Source of the DNA: Agroathelia rolfsii
Taxonomy: Eukaryota > Basidiomycota > Agaricomycetes > Amylocorticiales > Amylocorticiaceae
NCBI GenBank assembly: GCA_018343915.1
Contig: JABRWF010000003.1
Location: 2,232,001 to 2,296,000, forward strand
Length of the DNA: 64,000 nt
Reading direction: 5' to 3'
Shown: positions 43,326 to 55,386 of the stretch, piece by piece
Numbering within the stretch: position 1 is the stretch's first letter
Layout: the number at the start of each line of letters is the position of its first letter
Notes under the pieces: generated by a model
Database searches by the model: none
What the model saw: only the letters and a program-made list of their open reading frames with translations
What the model was told of the DNA's origin: nothing
Made by a program: the position numbers and the translations under genes

Positions 43326-44942
43326 TCAGCCCCTATTATGTTTCCCGATCTCCCGCAGCTCAATCTCATCACCGCCCCAGCCCGTTCTTGCACCCGTTTC
43401 AATGGTGACATTGTTTGTTATCGTGCTTCCAGTCACGATAGTGGGCATCATTTGACTCTCAAAGAATAAGATGTTTGTCGTGAGCTGTACAGGAGCTGTA
43501 GAAATGCTATCGTCCCTGTTCGTGGCTAGATAATGTATGCTCGCCATCTCTTGCATATTAAGGATCATACGACATGCCTAGAAATCATGGTGATGGGCTT
43601 AAAGTGCCGAAAATTAAAGGAAAGTTACTTACTGCTATAGACATGGCTGTGACTATCCAGCTTTGTAAAAAGGGTAATCCCCGTAAGTCAGCCAAAAATC
43701 CGAGATGAAAGAAGAAAGAAAGGCAGAATCTTACGGATCGACAATTTCAACAAGCGAATTTGGTATCTTTTCTGTGGAAATAATACCTACAAGATAAATA
43801 GCTGCGAAGGACATAAGTTGAGAAATTCTGTACTACAAACAATGTTCTTACTACATAGTGTAAGCCAGATGCAGGTCCCGTCTCTCATCAACTGGATTGC
43901 GAAGACATTCCTGCCCCATACCCGCTTGAGAGCGAAGTAACATCGATGCATAGTCATAACCCAAGTTATAGTATGGAAACTGACAACTGTCATACTAAAA
44001 AATACCACAAAGTAATTTTCAGGCTAGGGACTCAAGAAAAAGAACTTATATATATATAAATAAATAAAACTTACGAAACACGCACGCGGGTTGTGGGCGG
44101 TACATAGACAATGCACAGCTCGTCCGTACTTATTCCTACGGCGTGCGGAACAGTGAGAGTAATGATGGAAACCATTTGTCCGATATATAAAATAGTCAAG
44201 AGATATGAAAGCCTCTTGTTTCTGGAGAAAAGAGCCCAAACTAACCGCTTGTCAGCGTGTATAGGCCAGAGGAATAGATATTTAACAGACACACCTCGCA
44301 GTAAAAGCAGCAAGTCCGCGCCACCGCTCAAGATCACAGGTGGGGCAATCTCCAATAAACGATATGGCTTGCACGTAGATAATGGTAGAGGATAGTCTGC
44401 TAAAATCATGAACGACCAGATACATCGTCCGCTATCATTCATTCGTTGCCAGTTAGTATGTAAAAAGACTTTCAATACTTTCACACTCACATATGTACTA
44501 TTAGCGGCGTGTATCTCATGAAAAAGAACAGGATTCGTATGCGTTTCGGGAGCTTGTGGTTACTAAGAACCATCCATCAGGACGAGACCGAATTGACAAC
44601 CGTATTTGAAAGGAAGAGGGGGTGGGGGTGGGAGGACTCAGGAGCCAATGCGTCAAATGGGCTTCAACTCCTGGCAGGGTATCGTTTCCTGATGGTAAAA
44701 GAAAAAAGTTACTTACCACCAAATATACCGTACTTCAGCGGAGAAAGTCAAAAACCAGTCGTAGAAATTAGCAGTGGCAGCAGCGACTGGCGTTTATTTT
44801 CGCAAGACATCATTATCGTAATTAACAAACAGTATGCAGCCCTATCGAGCGTACTCATGCTAGCTTGCATCCAGCTGTGGAATTGCACCTGATAAGCATC
44901 GACCGGGGGCCAGTAACCTTGATCTGAGGACAGATTGACCAT
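43326..44942 (-). CDS. DUF6533-like multipass membrane protein (array copy 1, intact)
   Basis: Nine exons, deduced by comparing copies; each junction keeps the frame. The start ATG 44942 gives MVNLSSDQGYWPPVDAYQVQ; exon 2 carries the family signature NFYDWFLTFSAEVRYIW; exon 3 NHKLPKRIRILFFMRYTPLI; exon 4 GRCIWSFMILADYPLPLSTC and a GGADLLLLLRG end; exon 5 VWALFSRNKRLSYLLTILYI and a conserved TDELCIVYVPP; exon 6 TITWVMTMHRCYFALKRVW and AIQLMRDGTCIWLTLC; exon 7 IYLVGIISTEKIPNSLVEIV; exon 8 PWIVTAMSIA; exon 9 CRMILNMQEMASIHYLAT and the hydrophilic tail to 43326. About 335 residues with roughly seven hydrophobic segments. DUF6533 proteins are widespread in Agaricomycetes and have no known function. 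Confidence 0.78.
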
Positions 44943-45745
44943 ACGAGTTCTACAGCGAGCTTCAAGTCGCTACCGAAAGGCACTAGCGGAGAAATGTAGA
45001 CAGGAGGCCCCAAAACGGTACGTTATGCTAGTACTATGTGTACCTTTTGTCGCAGAAAAGAGTGATAGAACAGAGAGGTGGGAGAAGAGTTGGACGATAT
45101 ATCCCAAGAGCACCATTCTTGATTTAATTGCTCAAACTAATAGCAGAGACTTTTAAGTAGAGTGAATTCCCCTTCGCAGGCACGCAATACAAACAACAGT
45201 GGCTATCCATGGAGAGTCAGCCCAGGGCTGGGTAAAACTTGAATAGGCTTGGTTTGCGGTGATATCGGGTCGACGGGAGTTTCAATATTTCAATAGTTTT
45301 TAATGCCTGACCCTCCCGACAGGCTTATAGAGCCGGTAATCATATAATGTTCGACGACGACAATTGACTGAGTCTAGCAACACGAAATCTAAAATCCGAG
45401 CCCGATGACGGAGAATCAACTTCACTGGCCGTAAGCACCGCCACTATATCATCAGTACCTATTGGAAGCGAGGTATCAGAATGTATGAAAAATTCGGTCT
45501 GGAACGCGAGTATTTCCGAGCATCCAAAGCATCTCAACTCAAACTCCTAGTTCAACTTGTAAGATATCCCTATACATGCCGGTGATCTTTTAAGATAGCA
45601 TGTATTGGCATCTCGAGAATATAATACGGTAGTTGAATTGATCCAAAACCCATGATCAAATTATCCCAATGATCAGTCAAACATTCTCTTGCGACGCTTA
45701 CTAGTAGTATATCATAATATCAAAAATAAACAAGATATTGCTCAC
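44943..45745. promoter_or_regulatory. Upstream region of array copy 1
   Basis: Spacer containing the promoter of copy 1 and the duplicated block at 45248-45269. A minus-strand frame at 45340-45537 has a weak counterpart upstream of copy 3 (about 50372-50554), so it is part of the duplicated unit; there is no evidence that it encodes a protein. Confidence 0.4.
45248..45269 (-). promoter_or_regulatory. Conserved upstream block of the array units (representative copy)
   Basis: The sequence TTGGTTTGCGGTGATATCG and variants recur at 45248-45269, about 47291-47311, about 50289-50308, 53101-53122 and about 55726-55747. Each lies roughly 295-340 bp upstream of a unit's start codon and is preceded by a similar CAGGG..GG.TAAAA block. 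It is either a retained regulatory element or simply the best-preserved part of the duplicated promoter. Confidence 0.5.
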
Positions 45746-46981
45746 TGCTATAGACATGGTCGTGGCTATCCAGGTTTACGATGGATATGGCAATAAGTCC
45801 AAACCAAAACTGGAACTTCAAGATGAAAGATGAAGACTTACGGATCGATAATCTCCATAAGTGAGGTTGGTATCTCCTCCGTAGAGATTATACCTATGAG
45901 ATAAATAATGTAGTTTAATGGCGGTCTGTATTAGATATATCGTACTTACTAAGCAATACAGGTCCCATCTCTCATCAACTAGATTGCAAATACATCCCGA
46001 CTCCATGGTCGCTTGAGTACGAAATAGCATCGATTCATGATCACACTATAGTAGCCCAAGTCAGAGTCTGGAAAAAAATAACTGATAGGCTGTAATGACC
46101 GCGGCGCGTGTTATTGTTTTTGGATCGGGTATTCAGCAGGAGACACCATTACAATATAAGAACAAGAACTTACGTGATGCTAAGACAGAACGCAACAGGC
46201 ACGTAGACAATGCACAAGGCGTCCGTACTTATTTGTACAGCATGTGGAAAAACAAGGGCAGCAACAGAAACGATCTGGCCGAGATACATGACCACTAAAA
46301 AATATAATAGTTTCCTATTTCTTGAAAAAAGGGCCCAAACTAATCATTCATTAGTATTTCTAACAAAGGCACACTTGAACCTTGAACCAGCGCACCTCTC
46401 AATAAAAGCAGTAAGTCTGTGCCACCGTTCAAAATCACGGGTGGACCAAGCTCGAGTGCGCGATATAGCCTGCATGTATACAATGGTATAGGATAGTCTG
46501 CCAATAGCCTGGACGACCAGACACGGCGTCCGCTATTATCCGCTTAATGTTAACTGCAAAAATAGGAATCCTCTTCACTCACATGAGTGTCATCGAAGCC
46601 GTTTATCTCATGAATATGAACAGTACTCGTCTGCGCTTTGAAATTCTGTGGTCACCAGGAATCATTTATTATCAAACGGATGAGGTCATATTTCTGAGGC
46701 GAGCTTTTTAGAAAGAGAGCGAGAGAGGTTGAATATAAGGCTTTTTGAAGTCCAGTAAAGCATTACATTATCATAGATATATGTTTACTCACCACTATAT
46801 GTAGAGTACTTCATCAGAGAAAGTCAGGAACCAGTCGTAAAAATTAGCAGCAGTAGCAGAAACTAGCATTCAATTTCAAGACATCGTAAGAAGCTATCAG
46901 GCGTACTAAGACTGGCTTGCACCCAGATGTGCATTAACACCTGTTTGGCATTAACATTTGACCTGAGGACAAGCCGAGTAT
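45746..46981 (-). pseudogene. DUF6533-like pseudogene (array copy 2)
   Basis: Compared with the intact copies, the start ATG is ATA (46979-46981) and exon 1 is frame-shifted before its QVLMHIWVQASLS part. Exon 2 keeps NFYDWFLTFSDEV but has TAG in place of a Trp codon near its end. Exon 3 has TAA in place of the Tyr of RY. Exon 6 has TAG in place of the Gln of IQLMRDG. Exons 4 and 5 remain readable (RRVWSSRLLADYPIPLYTC, VWALFSRNRKLLYFLVVMYL). Exon 8 (WIATTMSIA) is present, but I find no exon 9 below it. Three of the four substitutions (ATA and the two TAG codons) are C:G to T:A transitions. Confidence 0.8.
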
Positions 46982-48373
46982 GGGAATTGTTACCGACAGA
47001 CGCTGGGGGGGAATGTAGACAGTAGACCCGAAGATGGCGTGTTGCGCCGATAGGCTGTAGTATTCACCCTCACCGAACTTGAAAGGGATGATAGAACAAG
47101 AGGCCAGAGAAGGATCCAGCACCATCCGATGATATACCCTGGGACCACTGTTGATATGGTGAATACATAGAACAAAACATCCCCAGCTGCAGAGAAAATG
47201 ACCCTTCGGCGGTAGCAAGCACGTGCTACAGTTACTAACAGCCTGAGCCCTGAAGAAGTCTGTCCTGGCCAGGAACCGACCAAATTTTAGGGTCAGTTTG
47301 CAGTGATTCCGAAATGCCGGCGATGTTGGCACCCAATCCTCTTGACAGGCCTATATTGTAGGTATAAATATGCCGAATATTCCATTATATAGCATTACCA
47401 GTGAGTCTAGTACCAGGTAGTACCTACTCGATACGGCTTGTTACTTCTGTTGACGCGATTCCGTGATATTGCGACGCATCATGTGATCACATACTTAAAG
47501 TAGCCGAATTTTGCAAGTAGCCAATTATGCGTCTGCGTTTGACTCCGTATGATGACACTGTATGAGACGAGCGAAATAGCATTTTCTATATCGTCCTAAG
47601 CTCATATGATCCTGGTTTTCTTGATTTTATCACAACTTCATGGCAGAGCTGTAATACCGAAGCCGTTCGTGACAGTCACACTGCCAGTGACAAGTCGTCA
47701 CTGGCACTCTCACTGTTGGTTTCGTCGAGTCTTACACTGGCATCGAGGAGGATTGGTAAGAGGGGATCGCAGGCACAGAAATTCCACAGTGTAATATCAT
47801 AGGGCATAGGCCTAGGATCCCTGTATAAATACAAAGACACTTGTACATGGTATATATAGGCAGAGTTGAATCTCCCCTTTTTGCAGTTTTATTTCCCACC
47901 GTTCGTCTCCCCTGTAACGAGGCAATCCATTACAAATACCAACCTCGGTTGTCAGTCTCTAGGATTATCACGGTTTCGGAGCCATGATGCTCCTTCTCTT
48001 TGTACTGGCGCTCGTCTTCAACCACAGGTAGTTTCTTATCAGCTTATTAAATCTGCCTTGAAGCTTCAGTAATGGGAACAAAAGCTAATGTTTGCGCATT
48101 TGAGCCGAATCGTCTTGCATTTAAAACTTGAAAACCTGAATGCTAAGCTTCCTTTCAAGGACCGTAACTGATCTATAACCAATCCATCAACGAAATAGTA
48201 TCCTAATCGTACTATGCATAATATCTATGTACAAGTATGCAACTGTATTTTAATATATTATAACACCGAGTTTGAGAATGATAATTATCCTGAGACATAC
48301 ATATATTAACTACTGCAATAAATAAACATAGGCTTGCAACCTATTTGGTGCGGTTCCTTCTATTCTGGTTACA
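46982..48373. other. Spacer between array copies 2 and 3
   Basis: It contains the upstream region of copy 2 (duplicated block near 47291-47311) and about 1 kb of A+T-rich sequence without recognisable genes. Confidence 0.4.
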
Positions 48374-49992
48374 TCAACTCCTTCTAAACAGCCCGCCCTC
48401 CCTTAGCTCGATCTCATCCTTGTCCTGACCTATCCTTGTACACATTCCGACGTTGATGTCGTTTACCATTACAGTGCTAGTAGTGGGCATAACTCGACTT
48501 TCAAGAAAAAAATAAGTTGGTCGTTAATTGTATGGAAGGGGTGAAAGGGTCATTGTCCCCGGTTGTTGCTGAAATACGGATTTTTGCCATCTCTTGCATG
48601 TTAAGTACCATACGGCACGTCTAGAAGTCATTCCAGAATAAGATCAAACGGCCAAAAGCTAGTAAGGGAGCACCGACCATAATAGACATAGTAGCGATTA
48701 TCCAGCTTTATGGTGATTGTTTCCGTGCCAGTGAGTCCAGACCAGAACATCATACAAGATAAAAACGAAAGACAAGAACATACGGATTGACCATCTCAAG
48801 AAGTGAGTCCGGTATTTCCTTTGTAGAAATAAGACCTATTAAATAAAGGACTGCGAAAGATATGAACTGGAAGGATCGCATACTATAAATATTAGGCTTA
48901 CCACATAGCACAAACCAGGTATAGGTTCCATCTCTCATCAACTGAATTATGAAGAGATCCTTACTCCAACCCCGATTGAGAGTGAAGTAACACCGATAAA
49001 TGGTCATGGCCCAGGTAATAGTCTGGGAAACGATCACCAACACACTGACAGTATTGTGTTGTTATCATTGTCAAACAAAATATATCAGAAGGCCGTCAAC
49101 AGAGATTAAAAACTTACGCAATGCCAGCACGAACTACAAGAGGAACATAAATGACGCACGATGCATCCGTGCTTACTATTTCTAGGGCGGGAGGAATAGT
49201 GATAACAGTAACACAAATCATCTGGCCAATATACATGACTAGCAAAAAAACATAATAGTATCCTGTTTCTCGAGAAGAGGGCCCAAACTAGACGTTTATG
49301 AGCATCTCTAGAGAAGAGGTATAGGAAGCGACGCACCTCGTAACAAGAGCAGTAGGCCCGTACCGCAGCTCAAGATTATAGGCGGGGCAATTTCCAATGC
49401 ACGATATATCCTGCATGCAGGTAATGAGATGGGGCGGCCTGCCAAAATGATGGACGACCAGATGCATCGCCCACTGCCGTCGATTTTTTATTAGTTGCAG
49501 AATATCAAAGGCTCTTAATGCCTATTTACTTACATATGTACCATCAGGGTCACATATCTCATAAAAAAGAAGAGGATTCGTATACGCTTTGGAAGCTTGA
49601 AGTCACTAAAAACCGTTAATTGAGACAAAACCGGATTAGATCCCTTGAATAACCTCCTTCAAAAGATACATGTAAAGAAGTGGTTGTAGCTAATGCATTT
49701 TAGAGGCTTCAAGTTCCAAACATAGCCGCAAGGAGATATTTCACGATCATAGATAAATTCCTACTTACCACCAAACATATCGCACTTCATCGGAAAAAGT
49801 CAGAAACCAGTCATAAAAATTGACAGTAGCAGCAGCAACTAGCATTGTTTTTGCAATGTATTATTAACTTCAGCGAACGATGTGCAGGAGCCTACTAAAC
49901 GCACTCATGCTAGTCTGCATCCAGTAATAGAATTGTACCTGGTAGGAATTGACAAGAGGCCAATAAACTTGGTCTGAGGACAGGTCGAGCAT
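48374..49992 (-). pseudogene. DUF6533-like pseudogene (array copy 3, two frameshifts)
   Basis: All nine exons are still present. The start ATG 49992 gives MLDLSSDQVYWPLVNSYQVQ and exon 2 NFYDWFLTFSDEVRYVW. Exon 5 has one extra base relative to the intact copies just after the SRN motif, throwing the following membrane segment out of frame. Exon 6 is intact (TITWAMTIYRCYFTLNRGW). In exon 9 a run of seven T (48505-48511 on the other strand) replaces six, so the tail after IQLTTNLF is lost. With both corrected the frame would run to TGA at 48374-48376. If these are real and not read errors, the gene cannot make a full membrane domain. Confidence 0.75.
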
Positions 49993-51127
49993 ACCACTAG
50001 CAGTCCTGCGAGAAACGCCGAGCCGAAGGAATTGCTACAGGTACTGTAGGAAAATACAGACAGTAGACCCAAAGATAATGTGTTGTGCCAGTAACTGCGT
50101 GCCTTTGTTATCCAGCTTAGAAGAGCGACTGACTGAACAAAAAGAGAGAGAGAAGAAAAGTCTGAGTCCGGCACCAGTGCTTAAGTGAATAGCAGAGTTT
50201 TTTGAGTTTCCCTTGGTGATAGCAGGTACGTGGTTGACGTTGACAACCTCAAGCCTGAGAATCGGAAACCAGTCCGGGGCCGGATAAAATGGGCGGTGAT
50301 ATTGGAGGTTAGTGCAGTTTCACAACTTTCAATGTGCAGCACTCTTAACACCGACAGGCCACGCAAAGACATCAAGATCCTTGAAAAGGTTCAAGTAAGG
50401 CGTGATGATAATTTGCTGAGCCTAATAGGATCCAAAGAATAGAGTTCGAGCCTGATGACAGAGACGGCTTCTGCGCATTGGCACCCGCAACAATATTTGT
50501 TCCGGATACTACCGGTAGCGGAAGTGATCCACCAGAAATGATTTCATGACACATGGCGTTCTTGTTTTTGCTTGAAGTTTATATCACCTGGCATTTCAGA
50601 TGGCCGTACTACTAGTAGTACTATACATGACCTGGCAGCACGACATATGCCACACATGGATAGCATGATTAACTCGGACAGGCAAATAAATTGTCGATCA
50701 ACGGTCCGACGAAAAGGCGGGATGGTAATTGATATTGATGGTAATACCATTAAACCATAATCTATACAGAATTTATCCTTAGGCTAATGGCCAATTGCAT
50801 ATTCCCTCACACCGCTTACTACCTCCCGTTGTCAATCCCATGTTAAAAGCCCGAACCTCTTGTAACCAATCTGCGGCAGATAAACACCAATATCTCGATT
50901 ATAATTTGCACAATATATGAGTATACTACAATGCTCCTAGTACTGCGGCCCATGTTATTTTGGTGAAATGCAGATTCTGAGAACAAACAAATGTCTGTAT
51001 CAGCCTTAAACCGTTTTCATGGCTGGCTAAAGTGTAAGGCGTGGTAATAACTTATTTTCTGATATGTACTGATATTGAAGCAGTCCGTTCTTCGCCAAAG
51101 TCAAAATCCAGCTAATACATTGCCAAT
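49993..51127. other. Spacer between array copies 3 and 4
   Basis: Upstream region of copy 3, including the conserved block at about 50289-50308, then A+T-rich sequence. No gene is supported. Confidence 0.4.
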
Positions 51128-52789
51128 TTAGCACCTTCCAGAAGGCCCGACCTCCAGGAGCTCGATCTCGTCCTTATCCTGATCCGTTCTCGTACATGTA
51201 TATGCTTCGACTCGGATGTCGGTGCCATCTGCTATCAGATTACCAGTAGTATGCATCATTTGACTTTCAAAGAACAAGACGTTGGTAGTTAGTTGCACAG
51301 GTACCGTGGAGAGTTCATCATTTGAAGTTGCGGTTGGACTTTGTGTGCTCGCCATCTCTTGCATATTGAGTATCATACGACACGCCTAGATACCATAGCG
51401 AGATTTGTCAAAGTAAAAGATGCTTAAGAAGAAGTTGCGCACCACTATGGATCTTGTTGTGATAACCCAGCTTTACAGTGGTAGTCATTTCCGTGAGTTC
51501 CAACTAAAACTTCGAGAAAAAAGGAAGGAAGACCCAGACTCACGGATTGACCACCTCCATAAGCGAACTTGGTATCTTCTCAGTAGAAACGATGCCCACA
51601 AGGTAAACAGCTGTGATGGACATGAATCAGAAGAGCTCTATATTTGCAATATCATGCTTACTACAAAGCGTAAGCCAGGCGGCGGTGCCATCTCTCATCA
51701 ACTGAATTGCAAAAGCATCCCTACACCATGTCCATTTGAGAGCGAAGTAGCACCGATGCATAGTCATGGCCCAAGTCAGGGTCTGGAAAAAGATAATTGA
51801 TACACTGACCAGACCGTGTCGTGATCATTTTTAGGTTAAAATTTTGTGAAGAAAACTCAGCAATACTAGTAGGGAAGAAACTTACGCTACGCTAACATTA
51901 ATTATAGGAGGTGCATAAACGATACACAATGCATCCATGTTTACTTCCGCGCCATGTGGAATAGTAAAAGCAGTGATAGTAATCACCTGGCTGAGGAAGG
52001 TGGCCACCAGGAAATATAATGTTCTCCTATTTCTCGAGGAGAGTGCCCAAACTAATCATTTATTGAGCATCCGTAACAAAGAAGTATTTAGACAAGAATA
52101 CCTCGCAATAAAAGCAGCAAGTCCGTGCTACTGCTCAATACCACAGGTGGACCAACCTTGAATGCGTGATATACACTGCATTTGGATGATGGTATGGGAT
52201 ACTCTGTCAACATGAGGTAAAACCAGACACAGCGCCCACTGTCGTTTACTTGATATTAGCCGTGAAAATAAAAGTAGGCAGTCCGTGTTCATAATGCTTT
52301 TTCACTTACACAAGTATCATTAAAGCAACGTATCTCATAATTATGAACAGAATTCGCATCCGCTTTGGGAGCTTGCGGTTACTAAGGGTTAATCACGGTC
52401 ATTTATTAGACGAAATCGGCCTGAGAGTAGCTTCATAGTTTGTCGTGGTTGGAAGAAGACAAAAAAAGGGGGGGATAGCGACTTAAATAAATGCATTGAA
52501 AGGACTTTCAAAGCCAGTCGAATACCCCCTGATCATGCATATGTATTTACTCACCACCATATGTACCACACTTCACCGGAGAAAGTTAGAAGCCAATCAT
52601 AGACATTAACAGTAACGGCAGAAACTGTATTTCATTTTCACAAGCCATTGTTATTTGAATCGGCAAACCATGTGCGAGTCTGTAAGGCGTACTCATACTG
52701 GCTCGTACTAACGTGTGCAACAGCATCTGATTAGTATCGGCAGGAGGGTATTCTTCAAGTTGAAGTTGATCAGAGGAGAGGTCGGGCAT
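51128..52789 (-). CDS. DUF6533-like multipass membrane protein (array copy 4, intact)
   Basis: All nine exons join in frame. Start ATG 52789 (MPDLSSDQLQLEEYPPADTN); exon 2 VNVYDWLLTFSGEVWYIW; exon 3 NRKLPKRMRILFIIMRYVAL; exon 4 GRCVWFYLMLTEYPIPSSKC with STDLLLLLRG; exon 5 VWALSSRNRRTLYFLVATFL and MDALCIVYAPP; exon 6 TLTWAMTMHRCYFALKWTW and QLMRDGTAAWLTLC; exon 7 VYLVGIVSTEKIPSSLMEVV; exon 8 PWVITTRSIV; exon 9 CRMILNMQEMASTQSPTAT, ending ELLEVGPSGRC at 51128. It differs clearly from copies 1 and 5, so the duplication is not recent. Function unknown; predicted integral membrane protein. Confidence 0.78.
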
Positions 52790-53808
52790 GCCAGTGCCAG
52801 TCCGAATCGCGAGTATCTTCAAGTCGTCACTGGCAGGTAGTAGTAGAGAAACGTAAACAGTGGTACCCTTGTCAAGCCTGCAAAGGAGTCATGAAAGAAA
52901 GGGATGAGTAGAGTTACGGTCTGGAACTAGCTAATGATATATCCCAGGAGCCTGAGCGCCATTCATGATTCCAACTTGAACGAATAGTAGGAATTTTTGA
53001 TTCCCTATTGATGAATTGACAACCACAATAACCGCCTGCTAGTAAGTCCAAGACAACCAGCTATTCTAAAGTTCAGGCCTTCAGGGCCGGCTAAAACAGG
53101 CTTGGTTTGCGATGATATCGGGGCAGCCATGATGCCGCCGGCGCCTTGACTCCCTCACCGGCCTACAGCGTGCTGCGTAACTTGAAGTAGGTTACAAGAT
53201 GTTAGAAACTCTGCAAAATCCCATGATACTCGATGGGTGACATTCTGTCTGGTAGTAAGGAGGATGTAGAGCTTCGGTGAATTGAAGACCCCAGCTTCAC
53301 GGACACACCAGCAGTGGAGACACCGGGCCTGCAAGTCATGGAGACATTTCAACTTCAGCTTTAGCTTCAGCGGCTTCAGCTTCAGTCCCCGACGGAAGAA
53401 TTGCTATATCGGAAGTGTATCATCCCAAGCTAACTCGATTGTATCATAGCACCTGATCTCTATAGAAACTTTGGGATTGCGATACGAGCAGAGGCATAAT
53501 CTCATGTACAAAGAACCTCAACCTGCCAATAACTCCCATCATTTCACCAACGTAGAGGCATTATGATTAGACTATATACATACACAAATATATTGTTATA
53601 TTCCTATGGTAGTTAAATATAAGACACTAAGTCTAAGGGTAGACAAATGTTTGTGCCGGTCCGGAGTCATGTTCGTGGCTTTCACGGAAAGATATGTTAA
53701 CTGCCATGGCATGTAAATATAATATATACACCAGGATTCCTTTGATCAAGTGACAGGAGTCCCATCTCCGTCAAATCATGGAAAGTACTAGCCATTGTTC
53801 CGTATACA
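52790..53808. other. Spacer between array copies 4 and 5
   Basis: It contains the upstream region of copy 4 with the conserved block at 53101-53122, and a short GCTTCAG/GCTTTAG repeat (about 53348-53386). No gene is supported. Confidence 0.4.
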
Positions 53809-55386
53809 TCAAGTTCTTCTAGGCCGCCGGATCTCCCGGAGCTCTATTTCATCCCCACCCTGGATGATCCTCACACCTGGTTCAATATTAATGTCGTCTG
53901 TCATCACACCACCGGTAGTGCGCACCACTTGACTGTCAAAGTATAAGACATTGGTTGTTAATTGTACAGGCGGCGTAGCAAGGGCATCGTCCGCAGGTGT
54001 GGCTAGATGGTGGGTGCCCGCCATCTTTTGCAGGTTGAGTATCATACGGCACGTCTGTAAATCGTGGAAAAATAAGACCGAAAGACTGAAATAGCGGCAA
54101 TAAACTACTTACCGCTATGGACATAGTACTGTTGACCCAGCTTTGCAGCAAAAACTCTCGTGAGTTTAAACTGACACCGCACAATAAAAGAAGGGAGAGA
54201 CAAGGACATACGGATAGACCATCTCAGTAAGCGAATTTGATATCTCTTTCGGAGAAATGAGGCTTAGAATATAAATAGCTGTAAAGGATATGGATTAACA
54301 TATCTGCCATGGTGTTACACGTATCGGGCTTACCACACAACGTAAGCCAGAGGTAGGTTCCGTCTCTCATCAGCTGAATGGCAAAGACATTTCTACTCCA
54401 TGTACGCTCGAGAGTAAAATAACATCGGTGCATGGTCAAAGCCCAAGTGATAGTTTGGAACACGATAACCGACATGCTAGCAGCGCCGTGTTGTTATTAT
54501 TTTCAAGAATATGAGTAACCCCTCAATGAGAACGCGAACTTACGCAACACTGGTACGAACCATGGGAGGTACATAAGTGATGCACAGTGCATCCGCTCTG
54601 ATTTGCGTGCTATGCGGAAAAGTGAAAGTAGCGATAGAAACAATTTGGCCGATATACATGACTGCCAAAAAGTATGACAATCTCCTATTTCTCGAGAAGA
54701 GGGCCCAGACTGGTCGTTTATTGGCATCTTTGGAGAAGATGTATCTGGAAGAACGTACCTCGCAGCAAAAGTAGCAAATCAGCGCCACAGCTCAAGAGTA
54801 TAGGCGGAGCAATTTCGAATGCGCGATACAGCCTGCATGTAAATAATGGTATGGGATATTCTACTAAAAACATGGAAGACCAGATATATTGTCCACTGCC
54901 GTCAATATCTATTAGCTATGCCCCACTAGAAACGTCTCCCACTCACATATGTATCGTTAAGGCTGTATATTTCATAAAAAAGAATAGTATTTGCATACGC
55001 TTTGGAAGTTTGCGGTTACTGAAAATCATCGATGAGACAAAACTAGGTTGGATCTTCGAGGGGAGGAAAAAGACAAAAGGGTGACTAAAGCCGGTGTATG
55101 CTAAGGACTTTAAAAGCCAGCGCAGTAGTCTCTCATCATAGATACGATACACTTACCACCAGACATATCGTACTTCGTCGGGGAATGTCAGAAACCAGTC
55201 GTAGAAATTAGCAGCTGCAGCAGAAACTGAAACCCATTTTTTGCGGGCATTGAATCATTGAAATCAACAAGCAGTTATACACTCATCATCGTGACACGCA
55301 CTAAGGCTGGCTTGCAGCCAGTTGTGAAATAGCACCTGACTAGCATTGGCAGGAAGGTATCCTTGATCTGAGTGCAGGCCGAGCAT
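53809..55386 (-). CDS. DUF6533-like multipass membrane protein (array copy 5, intact)
   Basis: Nine exons in frame from ATG 55386 (MLGLHSDQGYLPANASQVLF). Exon 2 AANFYDWFLTFPDEVRYVW; exon 3 NRKLPKRMQILFFFMKYTAL; exon 4 GQYIWSSMFLVEYPIPLFTC and SCGADLLLLLRG; exon 5 VWALFSRNRRLSYFLAVMYI and DALCITYVPPMVRTSVA; exon 6 TITWALTMHRCYFTLERTW and AIQLMRDGTYLWLTLC; exon 7 IYILSLISPKEISNSLTEMV; exon 8 PWVNSTMSIA; exon 9 CRMILNLQKMAGTHHLAT through a Thr/Asp-rich cytosolic-type tail to TGA at 53809. About 337 residues and some seven hydrophobic segments. It is the clearest member of the array and served as the reference for the other copies. Confidence 0.8.

Noticed and set aside
44048..44072. TATATATATA/AATAAATAAA tract in array copy 1
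   Set aside because: It lies inside an intron and is a simple microsatellite.
53348..53386. GCTTCAG-type short repeat considered as a CRISPR-like or regulatory array
   Set aside because: Only a few imperfect 6-7 bp units without spacers; simple sequence.
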